56,374 nucleotides of DNA from Hypsibius dujardini (taxonomy: Eukaryota; Tardigrada; Eutardigrada; Parachela; Hypsibiidae): the NCBI GenBank assembly GCA_001579985.1, contig LRSR01014011.1, positions 1-56,374 of the forward strand, written 5' to 3'. A program made the translations under genes and the position numbers. Position 1 is the first letter of the stretch. Every line of letters begins with the position of its first letter. The notes beneath the pieces are model-generated. The model had not been told where the DNA came from. It did no database searches and saw nothing but the letters and a program-made list of their open reading frames with translations. Below, piece after piece: positions 47,044 to 56,374 of this stretch.

Positions 47044-48917
47044 CTTAAAATGAACAGTAGAATCGATGAGGCAACGATGTTCCACTGCGCAAACCGTCAC
47101 ACCGGCGATCACAGCGGCAATGCCTGTTCCAGCATCTGTGTTTACATGCAGAAACTATTAATTAAAGCAATCTACAAAACTGTGTCTGAAGATCATGCTA
47201 TTTGCTCCGTTACTGTACTCGTACTATATAATCTACGAGGCGTCCGGCCTATTCTTGCAAGGGATCAATTACCAGTGCCAGTTTCGGATCGCTGCTGGTA
47301 GTTTGGTGTACCGGCAAATGGAATATTTCTCCTGCTCCGATCAGAGCTCCGATCAAATTCTTATGTTTGCTAAAATCAGTGCATTATGAGAGGTACTTGT
47401 GTAGGAATTTTCAGGACGATTGGATTGACAAACTCATTTCGGACACCCTGCGGTAAACCGCCAAATCAATTAATCAATTGATTAAGCCGTATGTTAAACG
47501 GTGAAACCTATGTCCCATTGTAGATCTTTCCCAATTGTTCCCTGTTGAACAGAACCTTGTCCCCGTAAAGCATCACTTTCAAAACTTAGATTTTTAGGAA
47601 AAAAATTTCAAGTGATCCGAGACTGACACTGGCAATTGATCCCTTGTAAGCCGCACATTTTTCTGACTTGAAAAGCCTGGTCAGTAGCCATTCCCATTAA
47701 GGGGAAATTGGAGTTTACGTGCAAATAATTTTTTCTTCACTTGTGCCTTGAAGAACTCAATTTGAAATCAATTGGTATTAACCAAATATTATTTTGGACT
47801 CAGGAGGCGGAGTTATGGTCACATCTTGGAATGCAACGGGCACCATCCCAATTCTTTCTAAAACTACACATAGCTCCGTCCCGTGATCTCCGAATATTAT
47901 TTGAATACTGCCAGTCGATTGAAATTTTGGAGAGAAAAAATATTTTAGTATATAGTATAGATGAATGAAGCCCCGCTTTTTCACCATTGTAACTAACTGT
48001 AATTGTTTTAAGAAAATTGGTGATTTCAAAAAAGCCCGGCTCCTCGTCATCGCACCCTTTCAGCGCAGGGACCGCTAAGTACAGAAAATTCACAGATCGG
48101 TAGGTCAGGAGGCCGTGCCCCACCCCGCAAGGCAATGTCGCGAACGGTGAGAAACTCCCACAAAATGCTCGGATTTTGCCGTGAAACGGCTGAAAAGTTA
48201 ATAAACAATCAACTAATCAGTTGATCGCTATCTAATCGAACCTGTGGTGATGTAAGGTTTAACCTGTAAACGATTAACTTCGATTTTGTAGAATGGAATG
48301 AATACACATTTTCCCCTCAAATATATCGCTTGTCGCATTAAGCTGCTTGGCATCAGACGGAACAATCCGTTTGCCACGGGATCGAATAAAAAGACTCGAG
48401 CGCTGGTGTTGAACGAGTGTCCGACTATATTTCGCACTAACATGGGCGTGTCGATTGCTCCGGAAGATTTGTTGTCTTTCAACAACGAGCGCAGTACCTT
48501 ATATATAATAATATAAAAGTAAACATAATATATCTATAATACACACAATATATAACTAATAATAATTAATGTACATTGTAAATTTAAACAGTGGCATAAT
48601 ATATCTATAATATATGCAATGTACAAATAATAATAAATAATATACATTGTGAATTTAAACAGGCATCACATGCTTGCCTCTCCGATGATCTTCAGAGAAG
48701 CGTAATTTGAGAGAATCGTGGGAGACAGCTGAAAAAGAGGCGTTGCATCTAGCGTTACTGCAAATAGCATGAAATGGGGGACGACTTCCGGAGAGGTCAT
48801 TATGTCATCCTTGGCATAGGAGTATTCGTAGTCATGTTTCGCTCTCCGTGTGATCTCTTGTAACACGTCCTGTCGTGCCTTAATGGCCTTGCTCGTTATT
48901 GCAGTTGGCGCGGGTGA
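47044..48917 (-). CDS. Unrecognised multi-exon gene (partial model)
   Basis: Several minus-strand segments behave like exons. 48497-48264 is 78 codons (reads LLKDNKSSGAIDTPML...FIPFYKIEVNRLQ) with acceptor AAG and donor GTTAAA, phase 0 at both ends. 48189-47998 is 64 codons (PFHGKIRAFCGSF...; LYLAVPALKGCDDEE), also phase 0 at both ends, so it joins the first directly. 47135-47044 is 92 bp (AGTGIAAVIAGVTVCAVEHR) with donor GTTAGT. An upstream block at about 48917-48678 (QDVLQEITRRAKHDYEYSY; TSPEVVPHFMLF) would need a GC donor (GAG|GCAAGC). I do not recognise a family. At least one exon between 47998 and 47135 is missing, because the phases differ. A MITE sits in that gap (47759-47928). It could also be a pseudogene. 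Confidence 0.4.
47759..47928. mobile_element. Palindromic MITE, about 170 bp
   Basis: The left end AATTTGAAATCAATTGGTAT and the inverted right end near 47905-47928 match the ends of the element at 51483. The inner words GGCGGAGTTATGG and TAGCTCCGTCCC form an internal inverted pair. Confidence 0.65.
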
Positions 48918-48954
48918 GGCAACAAACAAAGATTAATATGCGAAAAATAATAAA

Positions 48955-49230
48955 TATTTTGAAATCCAAGATGCCTTGGACATCAGACCCCCACTCTCCT
49001 ATAAGTTTCGAAATGATCAGAAACATAAGGCCGAATTTTCGATTCAGTTGTGGGGAAAAATACGTTTTGTCCCGTTGCCCTTTCAAAATTGTCAGGGACA
49101 CAAGGCCGAATTTTGGTTTCAATCTTGAAAAAATTCATTTTGCCCCTTTTTTGTCCACCCTCTTGCCTTATTGTGAGACGTCCTTGTTCCAACTTGTAAG
49201 GACCCTAAAGTTAAATGAGCCCCTGAGACT
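48955..49230. repeat. Dispersed repeat, copy 1 (with internal duplication)
   Basis: It contains two tandem versions of the module AAGGCCGAATTTT...CATTTTGCCCC (about 49030 and 49102), then TGAGACGTCCTTGTTCC and ACCCTAAAGTTAAATGAGCCCC. One version of the same module order recurs at 51058-51245. Confidence 0.65.
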
Positions 49231-49360
49231 ACTACAGTACACTGTGTATTCTGGAACGGTACAATAACAACTCGATCGTTCTGACAACCTTTGCGAAGGA
49301 GAATTGAGAAGGTGGTTTACTTGTTTTGGTAGATCATTTTTATGCCGTATTGTTTTATAT

Positions 49361-49690
49361 TAGGGACGTCTAAGCAGTCGGCGTAAGCGTAAACTTAGGG
49401 ACACAGACCAATAGGAATGAGGCGGGGGTGTGGCCTCTCTTACAGTTAATTTCTTACGCTACTGTCTGACTTAAGGGGCAATGGGCCTTAAGTTTCGCCG
49501 TAAGAAAGGAGTAAGAAAATTTTAGTGGAATTCACCCTGCCAAATTTTGTTTCCTTAAAATTTTCTGCTTTTACGCTTTACGCCCAGATCCTTACGCCGA
49601 GTGCTTAAACATCCAGTCGTAAGCGTAAACTTAGCGGGTCTTACGCCTAAGTTTACGTTACGCTTACGCCGGTTTGCTTAAACGTCTCTA
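49361..49690. mobile_element. MITE with TA-flanked terminal inverted repeats, about 330 bp
   Basis: The left end TAGGGACGTCTAAGCAGTCG leads into GCGTAAGCGTAAACTTA. The right end, read in reverse complement, is TAGAGACGTTTAAGCAAACC followed by GCGTAAGCGTAACG. TA at both outer ends fits a TA target duplication as in Tc1/mariner-type or Stowaway-like elements. Extra subterminal copies of TAAGCGTAAACTTAG occur inside. There is no coding capacity. Confidence 0.75.
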
Positions 49691-50568
49691 TTTTGTATTC
49701 TGACCTTCCACCCACATATTATGGTCTAAAACGGTGAAAGAGGAGGTCCAATGTTCACGAATATCTCGTGAGCTATGAATAAACAGATAAATCTGTCCGT
49801 GATGCCTATATGCCGTTTGTACACAACTCTAATCAATTCTTACTCAGGCAAATGCGATCTTGGTTAACGGAATTGTGATAAAAATTACTGCGATCGAGAA
49901 TGCTTAGAGGGTAAGGGAAACATCACATGATCACTTGGTATAACCAGATATACAGATTTATCAGTCTCTCAAACAAATACCACTACTGAGCATTCAAATT
50001 CAGCAACCTCTCGCAGGGTACCGTCCCACTGTATGCGTGAGACCCTCAGTTTGCTACCAAACATAAGTGACGCTACAGTACAAAACGTTCCGTGTATCGT
50101 TGCGAACATCGTATACTGACCATCACTTGACCGTAAGTCAATTGTTCTTGTATTATGTTTTGTAAATTTCAGGCTACGTACCATTTCATTATAATAATCC
50201 CTCACTTCACCCCCTTTCTCTATCGTGTTGTATGGTTTGTTTAGACTATAAGAGTACTCAATCAAACTAAATTAAGTAACTAAAAATAATTAACTAAAAA
50301 ACTAAATTAAGTCATTATTAAATTAATTAAATTAATTGTTGTTAAATTTAATTTCTGAATATTTTATTGATTGTTATTGATTAGTTTGTTAAGTACTTAT
50401 TATTGTTAAGCTATTAATTAAATACTATTAAGAATACTGATACTGTAGTGATAGTGTAATAACAGTGAACACAGATCGACACCAAAGTGACCTCCTCGAT
50501 TTCAGTTAAGTCACCGGAAATCACCGAATTGGAGAACGTGTCGACTTGGAAACTTATATGATCACGAA
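49691..50568. other. Intergenic, AT-rich, upstream of the small secreted gene
   Basis: 50270-50450 is built of TTAATTAAA words. A minus-strand frame at 49969-50265 has no recognisable motif. I see no supportable gene. Confidence 0.45.
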
Positions 50569-50835
50569 ATGAATACCAGGACTAGCACAGCAATCTGTCT
50601 CGTCTTCCTGATGGCCGTGGCGCAGGTGCACAGCGGCCTGATCGGCATCCTCGCGTACGGCGCCTGCCAGACAGGCTGCAACGCCGGCTGGGTGGCTTGC
50701 TGTAGCGCCGCCGGAGTGACCGCCGGAACGGTGACCGCAGGACTGGGCGTTCCGGCTGCCGTCATGGCATGCAGTGCTCTCCAGGGGACCTGCATGGCGG
50801 CCTGCGCTGCACTCGCCCTGGCTCCCACTCCGTAA
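50569..50835 (+). CDS. Small secreted Cys/Ala/Gly-rich protein, 'zygote-specific' family-like
   Basis: A single exon encodes 88 aa with an ATG start and TAA stop. Residues 1-22 form a signal peptide (hydrophobic AICLVFLMAVA, cleavage probably after HSG or VHS). The mature part has paired cysteines in GACQTGCNAGWVACC and MACSALQGTCMAACAALALA, separated by a small-residue stretch (AAGVTAGTVTAGLGVPAAV), and ends APTP. That pattern matches a widespread short family often labelled 'zygote-specific class V copy B' after an algal gene, seen in scattered animals, fungi and algae; its function is not established. Codon use is GC-rich compared with the AT-rich flanks. No intron is evident. Confidence 0.78.
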   Translation: MNTRTSTAICLVFLMAVAQVHSGLIGILAYGACQTGCNAGWVACCSAAGVTAGTVTAGLGVPAAVMACSALQGTCMAACAALALAPTP

Positions 50836-51057
50836 CATGACTCTACTGGCATATACCATCACCATTTTGGTCAGCGCTATCAAGACGTACTAGTACAGTA
50901 TAAGCTACTTTTATCGGACTGTGTGTCCCATCAGGGACTCGTTTCAAAAATTTCAATTTTTTCATCAAACGTGGACCATCGTTGATTGTTTTATACCTCC
51001 CATCTGGAGTTATAATATGTATACGTATATTAAACCCTAACAATAACTGAATTTTTC

Positions 51058-51245
51058 GAAAATGCTTTGAAATCCTAGGGGAAGTCACACACACATCCAC
51101 CAGTTTCAAATTGATCAGGAACAAAGAGTCAAATTTCGAGTTTAATTTTGGAAAAAAAAGCATTTTGCCCCTTTGCCCATCCCCTCTACTATGAGGGGTC
51201 CTGGTTCCCACTTCTAAGAACCCTAAACGAGCCCCATTTTCCCGC
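51058..51245. repeat. Dispersed repeat, copy 2
   Basis: Shares TTTGAAATCCTAGG, TTGATCAGGAACA, CATTTTGCCCCTTTGCCCA and ACCCTAAACGAGCCCC with 48955-49230 in the same order and orientation, but with one module where copy 1 has two. Confidence 0.65.
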
Positions 51246-51482
51246 GACCCTTTTCCGTAGATGAGAAACCTCAAGACTTTTGAGGAATAAGGAGGAGTAG
51301 AGACTTTTGAGGAGTAGTTTTGTACGTGTACAAAAACTCTGGCCGATTTACCGTTACTCCTTTTTCACTTACATTTCCAGTCACAAGCTTTGCTGGATAG
51401 CGAGACTTTGTCTATAAACTTTGTCCCCAGACTTTTTCTATAGATTTAAACACAATTTTCGTAATGCTATCCCATAAAAAGT

Positions 51483-51658
51483 AAATTTGGAGTCGATGGG
51501 CATTAGCCAAATATTTTTCGAGACGCAGAGGGCGGAGCTATGAGCCGATCCTGGAGAAAAACGCTCGCGTTGCCGGTCCTCTTCCAGAAATACTCCTAGC
51601 TCCGCCCCTAATACAAAACAAATATTCCGCTAATACCAATCAATGCCAGAATAAATTT
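51483..51658. mobile_element. Palindromic MITE, 176 bp
   Basis: It begins AAATTTGGAGTCGATGGGCA and ends with the inverted counterpart (ATCAATGCCAGAATAAATTT). GGGCGGAGCTATGAG inside the left half pairs with CTCCTAGCTCCGCCCC in the right half. It is the best-preserved of three copies. Confidence 0.75.
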
Positions 51659-52107
51659 GGGATGATAAATGTCACAAAGGTGTATTCTAATTTGTAAGAG
51701 CTAAGTGCCACTATCCTTTTAATGCTAGTGGCGGGAATTAGAAACGATAGGGGTGGCAAGAAAGAGACTGACGCCTCGGCATACATGAATCACATAAGTT
51801 CACCGTTCATCTTTTGGAACGAGTAAAAGCGAAACCTTAATTTAACTCACATATTCTTAAAGCGACATGCAAGTTGTATTAATTCCATTGACTTAGTCAG
51901 AAACCAGCAGGACGAATGTATGTACGCTCGCACTCTATTGAGACATTTTATTGCACCCGTTTGTGCATAAAATTGAAGATCGCGAGCAAATCATCAGACA
52001 GATGTTAGGCAAGCAGTTTTTGCGGAATATTGTCTGCTGCCGCGAATACTCTGTATGATAAAGTTGGTTTGCTTTGACACAGCCGGTTGATGCGTAGTTC
52101 TTCATGC

Positions 52108-52788
52108 TCAATAAATATAATATTCACCGCCGCCGTAGTAATTATCTCCGTAGATTCCGTAGAGGCTGGGATAGTACCCACCGGTGTAGTAGCCGTCGTA
52201 GTAGTTGGGCCGTCGGTGGTGGTGTCTCCAGTGACGGCGTCTCCAGTGACGGTGATGGTGATGGTGGTGATGATCCCAGTCCGCGTTGACTTGCACTATC
52301 ACATAAACGGGAAATTCCATATACAGTATGTCATATACATGCACATAATACCGGTACATGCATATACTTACCTAAACTAAACAAATTAGACTTAAACTAA
52401 TTAAAACTTATAGTCATCGATTTCGTGGCTTCTGTATTGACTAAAAATATGAACTAAAAGTTTTAGTTACTAGAAACTTATCTGGGAAAAAAACTAAAAT
52501 TGTTCAGTAATGTCGACTAAAAGTAGAATAATGATTTTCGTTACTAAAGTATTACTAAAAGAAGCTAGAACAAAAATTTTCAATGACTAATTTTTACTTG
52601 ACTAAAAATCTAACTGCATGTAGTTGACTGATGCTAGTTTTATGCCATTCCTATAGAAGTCTTTTAATTAACTATACCAGTGTCTTCAATCAAGGGACTC
52701 CTCATCTCCGCTTACCTGCAGTTTCGGCGAGTAGAAAGGTGAGAAAGAGCGTCATTGCGAGGCACCACCCAAACGACAGAAAATTCAT
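52108..52788 (-). CDS. His/Tyr/Arg-rich secreted peptide 1
   Basis: Two exons, 52788-52716 (73 bp) and 52295-52108, join as GCA G|TG and encode 86 aa. Exon 1 is a signal peptide (MNFLSFGWCLAMTLFLTFLL). Exon 2 begins VQVNADWD, followed by seven His, then HWRRRHWRHHHRRP, then a Tyr/Gly-rich tail (NYYDGYYTGGYYPSLYG...GGGEYYIY). The exon plan, phase-1 junction and V-x-V-x-AD motif are shared with the genes at 53534 and 56117. The composition suggests metal (Zn/Cu) binding, antimicrobial or cuticle/matrix roles; none is proven. The intron contains the ACTAAA-type repeat (52370-52645). Confidence 0.78.
52370..52645. repeat. AT-rich ACTAAA/TTAGTT dispersed repeat in peptide 1 intron
   Basis: Words such as GACTAAAAATATGAACTAAA and TTAGTTACTAGAAAC recur, as at 7140-7335. 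Confidence 0.5.
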
Positions 52789-53533
52789 GGTTTCGTTCCG
52801 TCAAATTTTTTTTACCGGGAAATGTATCAAAAAAGGTGTGCCGGACAAAAGGTCGGACCTGAGCAATATATCGCGGTACGTTATTGAGAAAATGAAATGC
52901 ATCGACTGTGTTCGGTGTACGTGTGGAGCGAGAGCGTAACACATTTCGTCAAGGGGAGGAAAAAAAACAATAATATTTTCGGCAGCGTGACATTGATTCC
53001 GGTTTCCGAATAGTCCGTCTTTATTAATTCATAAACAAACCCATAACAGATCTGCGTATATCCCATGTACATCCGGGCATTAAATGCATCGCTCGATGTA
53101 TTAATAAAAAAAGTTGAGTACTTCCGGGTGCAAATAAGTCATTCGCACTGTTAATTACCGGAACTATAAAATGTTATCCATATTTATTGACTCAAAGTGT
53201 ACTTGTACTTGTACTCTGTAGAACAACGAAGGTCAGAGCAGCACCCGCGATTTTCCCGGAGAACAATTTTGTTCCCATTTTTAATGAAGGTTTTAAACCG
53301 CTCACAGATATATAATATATATACATATATATAACAGAAATAAAAAAGTATGTAACGGAATCATCATTTATAATTATAATGGAAGGAAACTTTCTGCAGG
53401 TAGGAAAATTTAAAAATTGGTCGTCATCATCCTTTGTCGTATATCAGTCAACGAAAAAGTCCATCCCAGCTTCCCATATGCTTGCGATGGTTTGCGGAAT
53501 AGAGGTGCTTGTAGAATGTAGAGGATTGTTCTT
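52789..53533. other. Intergenic between secreted peptides 1 and 2
   Basis: Promoter region of peptide 1 and 3' region of peptide 2. An ATATATA stretch lies at 53310-53335. No gene. Confidence 0.5.
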
Positions 53534-53862
53534 TCATTGGAAATAGTTGTAGTACCAGCCGTTGCGGTAGTAGTCATATCCGTGGCGATGATGGCGATAT
53601 CGTCGGTGATGGTGGTGTCGCTCCCATCTACGATCTCTCCTGTCCGCACTCACTCCAACTAAGAAAACAGAAAAGAGTAATTTAGACAAAATGAAAACAG
53701 ACAAACGGTCAGAATTTGAAGGCAAATATAAGTCATCTAGAATAACAAAAAAGGAACATTGAACATTAGAGGGTGCTCTGGACGGGTACCTTGGCCCTGT
53801 TGAGGCATAATCACAGCCAGCAAGGCCAGCATCACCATAACAAAAAATGCGCTAAATTTCAT
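53534..53862 (-). CDS. His/Tyr/Arg-rich secreted peptide 2
   Basis: Exons 53862-53790 (73 bp, same length as in peptide 1) and 53658-53534 encode 65 aa. Exon 1 gives a signal peptide (MKFSAFFVMVMLALLAVIM). Exon 2 begins VGVSADRRDRRWER, then HHHHRRYRHHRHGYDYYRNG and WYYNYFQ. The mature part of about 40 residues is almost entirely His, Arg, Tyr, Asp and Asn. It is reminiscent of mammalian salivary histatins in composition (convergent at best). Paralogue of the genes at 52108 and 56117. Confidence 0.8.
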
Positions 53863-56116
53863 GATCACCAAAATAATAATCTCGACCCAATACGATCACA
53901 GTTTAATTATGCAAAAGCAAATGTGCACAATTTCTGAAATGCTTGTTTTTCAATCTGGTGTTCGCGGTTTTCTTTTATATGCTCGGCTTCATTGACCAAG
54001 TTTCCGTTTTGTCCTGAGGTCAGGAGAGTTAGCGAGAACAACAACAAAAAAGACAGAGAAGAACGATTGCAAGATGTGTGGCGTCATACAACGGCACAAT
54101 GAACCGCGCAAACCGGAAACTACCGGTAAATGTCCGGTATGTCAGCGTATGACTCAAACGGCGGTTTTCACAATTAGTTCGAGATAAAACAGTTACACAG
54201 TACGCTAGTCCGGTCGTTTTCGTCCAAATAAAACACACCAACAAACCCCTGGTTATATTAGCATAATAAATATGTCTGTTTATCTGCTCTTTTGACGTAT
54301 GGTTCGTGCGTTGTCACAGTTCTAATTCGAGTACATGTACGTGCAATAACTGGTACCGGTAAACGACAACAGAATTTGTAAACTTTACAGCAAGTTAAAT
54401 ATATGCCTCACAACCCTTTTTTAATCAGAAACATTTCGTCAAATACTTCCTGTTACTTGATGTTTGGTAATTTTAGAAGCCGCTGCACCAAGCACATATT
54501 GGAAAGGATATTACTGACTGAATATTTTATTCTTAAGATTCGTCGTGTATTTTGAGATGGTTTGTTTAGTAAATAAACCGATGGTTGATTTATAAATTGT
54601 TCACATAGTCCGGGAAGACTGCCTTGTTCGTATAGTCCTAACTATAGTAATATAAAAGTTATCCGAATTAGTTGTACAGTAAATATATATACTACAGTCG
54701 AAACAGAAATAGTTATTGACAGGCGTGTTTTGAGCTTGCGCACTAATAGAAACTGATGGTGCGCCATCGAACCGAAAGTCATTTACACGGCTAACTTTTG
54801 GGGTCTTGTGTAAGCCGGGCGGCCCACCATGAGGACATTCACGTTACAGGACAATAACAAAACAAGGCATTGAGTGCTCAATCGGATTGATTGTTTTGCA
54901 TCCCTCAATCATGGCCAAAGGAGTCCTTGTTCACCCTGATGTGGCGAAAGCAGTGCACCGTCTTCGCAGATTTGATAGGAAGACCCATCAGTATATCGGA
55001 CTTGCTTTTGGGAATCCGAATATTGGGCTCGTCATGTGCTGCTGAAGTACTTTTCCCGGTTTTGCAGTTATGATTTTAGACATGATTTTTATTTATTTTT
55101 GGGATCTAATTCTGTGTTAAAGATTTTAGTTAATTGTACTAGGGAGTGGTATTACAATATCAGACTACAGGAACCAACCTGAAAATGGCCCTTTATTAGT
55201 CGTACGGTGAGATTGATTCACTTTCTGCTAAGAATCAATCAATCCACGAAGGAAAAATGAGAAATCTACTAGTATATGGTTTCCGAAGGGGGCGTGCAAT
55301 TTGCACGTTCGACCACTCAATTGAAGTCGAGATGTGTGCATTTCAATCTTGATTGGAAGTAGAGATATAGAGTGCAAAAAGCACGTGAAACAAAATCGAT
55401 ATTTAAAACCGTGAAATTTAAACGATGTAAATATTACATTTAAAATATAGAGCAGATTATTTTGGTAATTCTCATTTCTATTTTTTTGCTCTATTTTAAT
55501 TTATCGCTTTCACACAATTTTGAAGTATTTTGTGCACAAGTATTACTAGCAGTTAACTCAATGTTATTAATACAAATAGAAAATGAGGTTGTGAATAATG
55601 AAAGACGGTGCGAAAGAGGGTGACAAATAGTAGGGGGAGGCATGACTTTAGCATTAGCGGTTTCCGAATTGTATATCCATTATGTATATTATATGTATAC
55701 ACGATGTTTGGTCCTTGAGATTCCTTGTTCATTGCCCCGTAGAAGCCAAGAAATGAAATTCTAACGCAAAATTAAACCCCATGAGAGAGTGTTTAACGCT
55801 CGAATGACCATCGATTGAGGACTTCTGGATAGGAGAACAACGAAGCAAATATCTTCTAGTACCACAGTTGATCTTTACAATTTTTATTATGATGTTTATG
55901 CGGTCCTAATAATCCTTATTTTATTAATAAAATAATGCAGATGTATTAATAAATAGGAGGAAGATAGCGATGGGATCAAACAAGGCACTTCTTTAAAAGG
56001 CGCCTCTTTCAATGCTGCGGAAAGGGTTTTAGGAAAACAGTAAAAAGATGTTGAGAGACAAGCTCCCGATCAACAGGAGCCCCGGGAACTGGTAGCTCGT
56101 CCTCGGTCGGAAAAAT
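53863..56116. other. Intergenic, about 2.2 kb between secreted peptides 2 and 3
   Basis: AT-rich. Open frames such as 54891-55073 (plus) and the opposite frame over 54895-55060 show no family signature or splice logic that I can defend. No gene called. Confidence 0.5.
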
Positions 56117-56277
56117 TTACTGCCAGTCGTAGTAGTAGCCGTTAGGGTGGTAGTAGTAGCCGTTACGGTGGTAGTAGTAGCCGTTACGGTGGTAGTCGTA
56201 GCCGCGGCGGTGTTCGCGGTATCTGCGGAGGTCGCGACGTATTTCTCTTCGATCTTCCCAATCTGCCTTTACTCCAG
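56117..56277 (-). CDS. His/Tyr/Arg-rich secreted peptide 3, second exon (partial)
   Basis: Acceptor TTTTTTAG, then a phase-1 start giving AGVKADWEDRREIRRDLRRY, then EHRRGYDYHRNGYYY, with the heptad-like unit H(R/P)NGYYY three times, ending DWQ and stop. The exon 1 signal peptide would lie beyond the right edge of the window. The shared V-x-AD-W/R-x-DRR start identifies it as a paralogue of peptides 1 and 2. Confidence 0.72.
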
Positions 56278-56374
56278 CTAAAAAATGTGAACAAATGAAA
56301 ACTGTTAAAATCGTGAGACAAACAAACAAACGCAGTTACTACGTGAATTAATAACGATTAGGAACAGATCATAC

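Larger units (their letters stand above)
50836..52107. other. Intergenic with two dispersed repeats
   Basis: It carries the second copy of the 48955 repeat (51058-51245) and the palindromic MITE (51483-51658). No gene seen. Confidence 0.6.

Noticed and set aside
50554-50883. Minus-strand open frames of 96-109 codons opposite the small Cys-rich gene
   Set aside because: They are shadows of the GC-rich plus-strand coding sequence, which has a proper signal peptide and cysteine pattern.
54891-55073. Plus-strand 60-codon frame and a longer opposite frame near 54895-55060
   Set aside because: No start context, splice support or recognisable motif.

Overview
This window is animal nuclear DNA. Genes are split by short GT-AG introns (mostly 50-150 bp, longer where microsatellites sit inside), lie close together on both strands, and encode metazoan families: ZIP13, SLC26, TAF1B, BTB-BACK-PHR, RAB5IF and RalGDS. 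There are no bacterial or viral gene blocks. Imperfect GACA/CTGT tetranucleotide tracts are spread throughout. I cannot fix the species. A small invertebrate with a compact genome fits, and a tardigrade is one possibility, but that is a guess.

Layout. Positions 1-1687 (+) hold the 3' part of a ZIP13-like zinc transporter gene. Positions 2766-4342 (-) hold the last two exons of an unrecognised Ser/Pro-rich protein. About 4 kb without a recognised gene follows. Positions 8599-29920 carry three tandem SLC26-type anion transporter genes on the minus strand (A, B, C). Each has 11 coding exons with matching boundaries and an intact frame (699, 680 and 697 codons). Between A and B lies a decayed fragment of the 5' end of a TAF1B gene. 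Between B and C lies the intact TAF1B gene. The block therefore reads as a duplicated [SLC26 + TAF1B] unit in which one TAF1B copy was lost. Intron 4 of copy B hosts an intact plus-strand gene for an RGG-rich, probably tail-anchored protein.

Positions 31227-33931 (-) encode a divergent BTB-BACK-PHR protein. It starts head-to-head, 31 bp away, with RAB5IF (33963-35727, +). Positions 36264-41546 (-) encode a complete RalGDS-type Ral GEF of 764 aa. Roughly 5 kb of gene-poor, microsatellite-rich sequence follows. Positions 47.0-48.9 kb (-) contain exons of an unrecognised gene.

The right end (50.5-56.4 kb) carries short secreted-protein genes. One is a Cys/Ala/Gly-rich protein resembling the 'zygote-specific' small-protein family. 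The other three (-) are related His/Tyr/Arg-rich peptides with a shared two-exon plan. Several MITE-like elements and dispersed repeats lie between them.

Gene models were built by eye from reading frames, splice consensus and phase arithmetic. No homology search was run. Family names rest on remembered motifs. Some starts listed by simple ORF scanning are TTG or CTG; the starts given here for complete genes are ATG.
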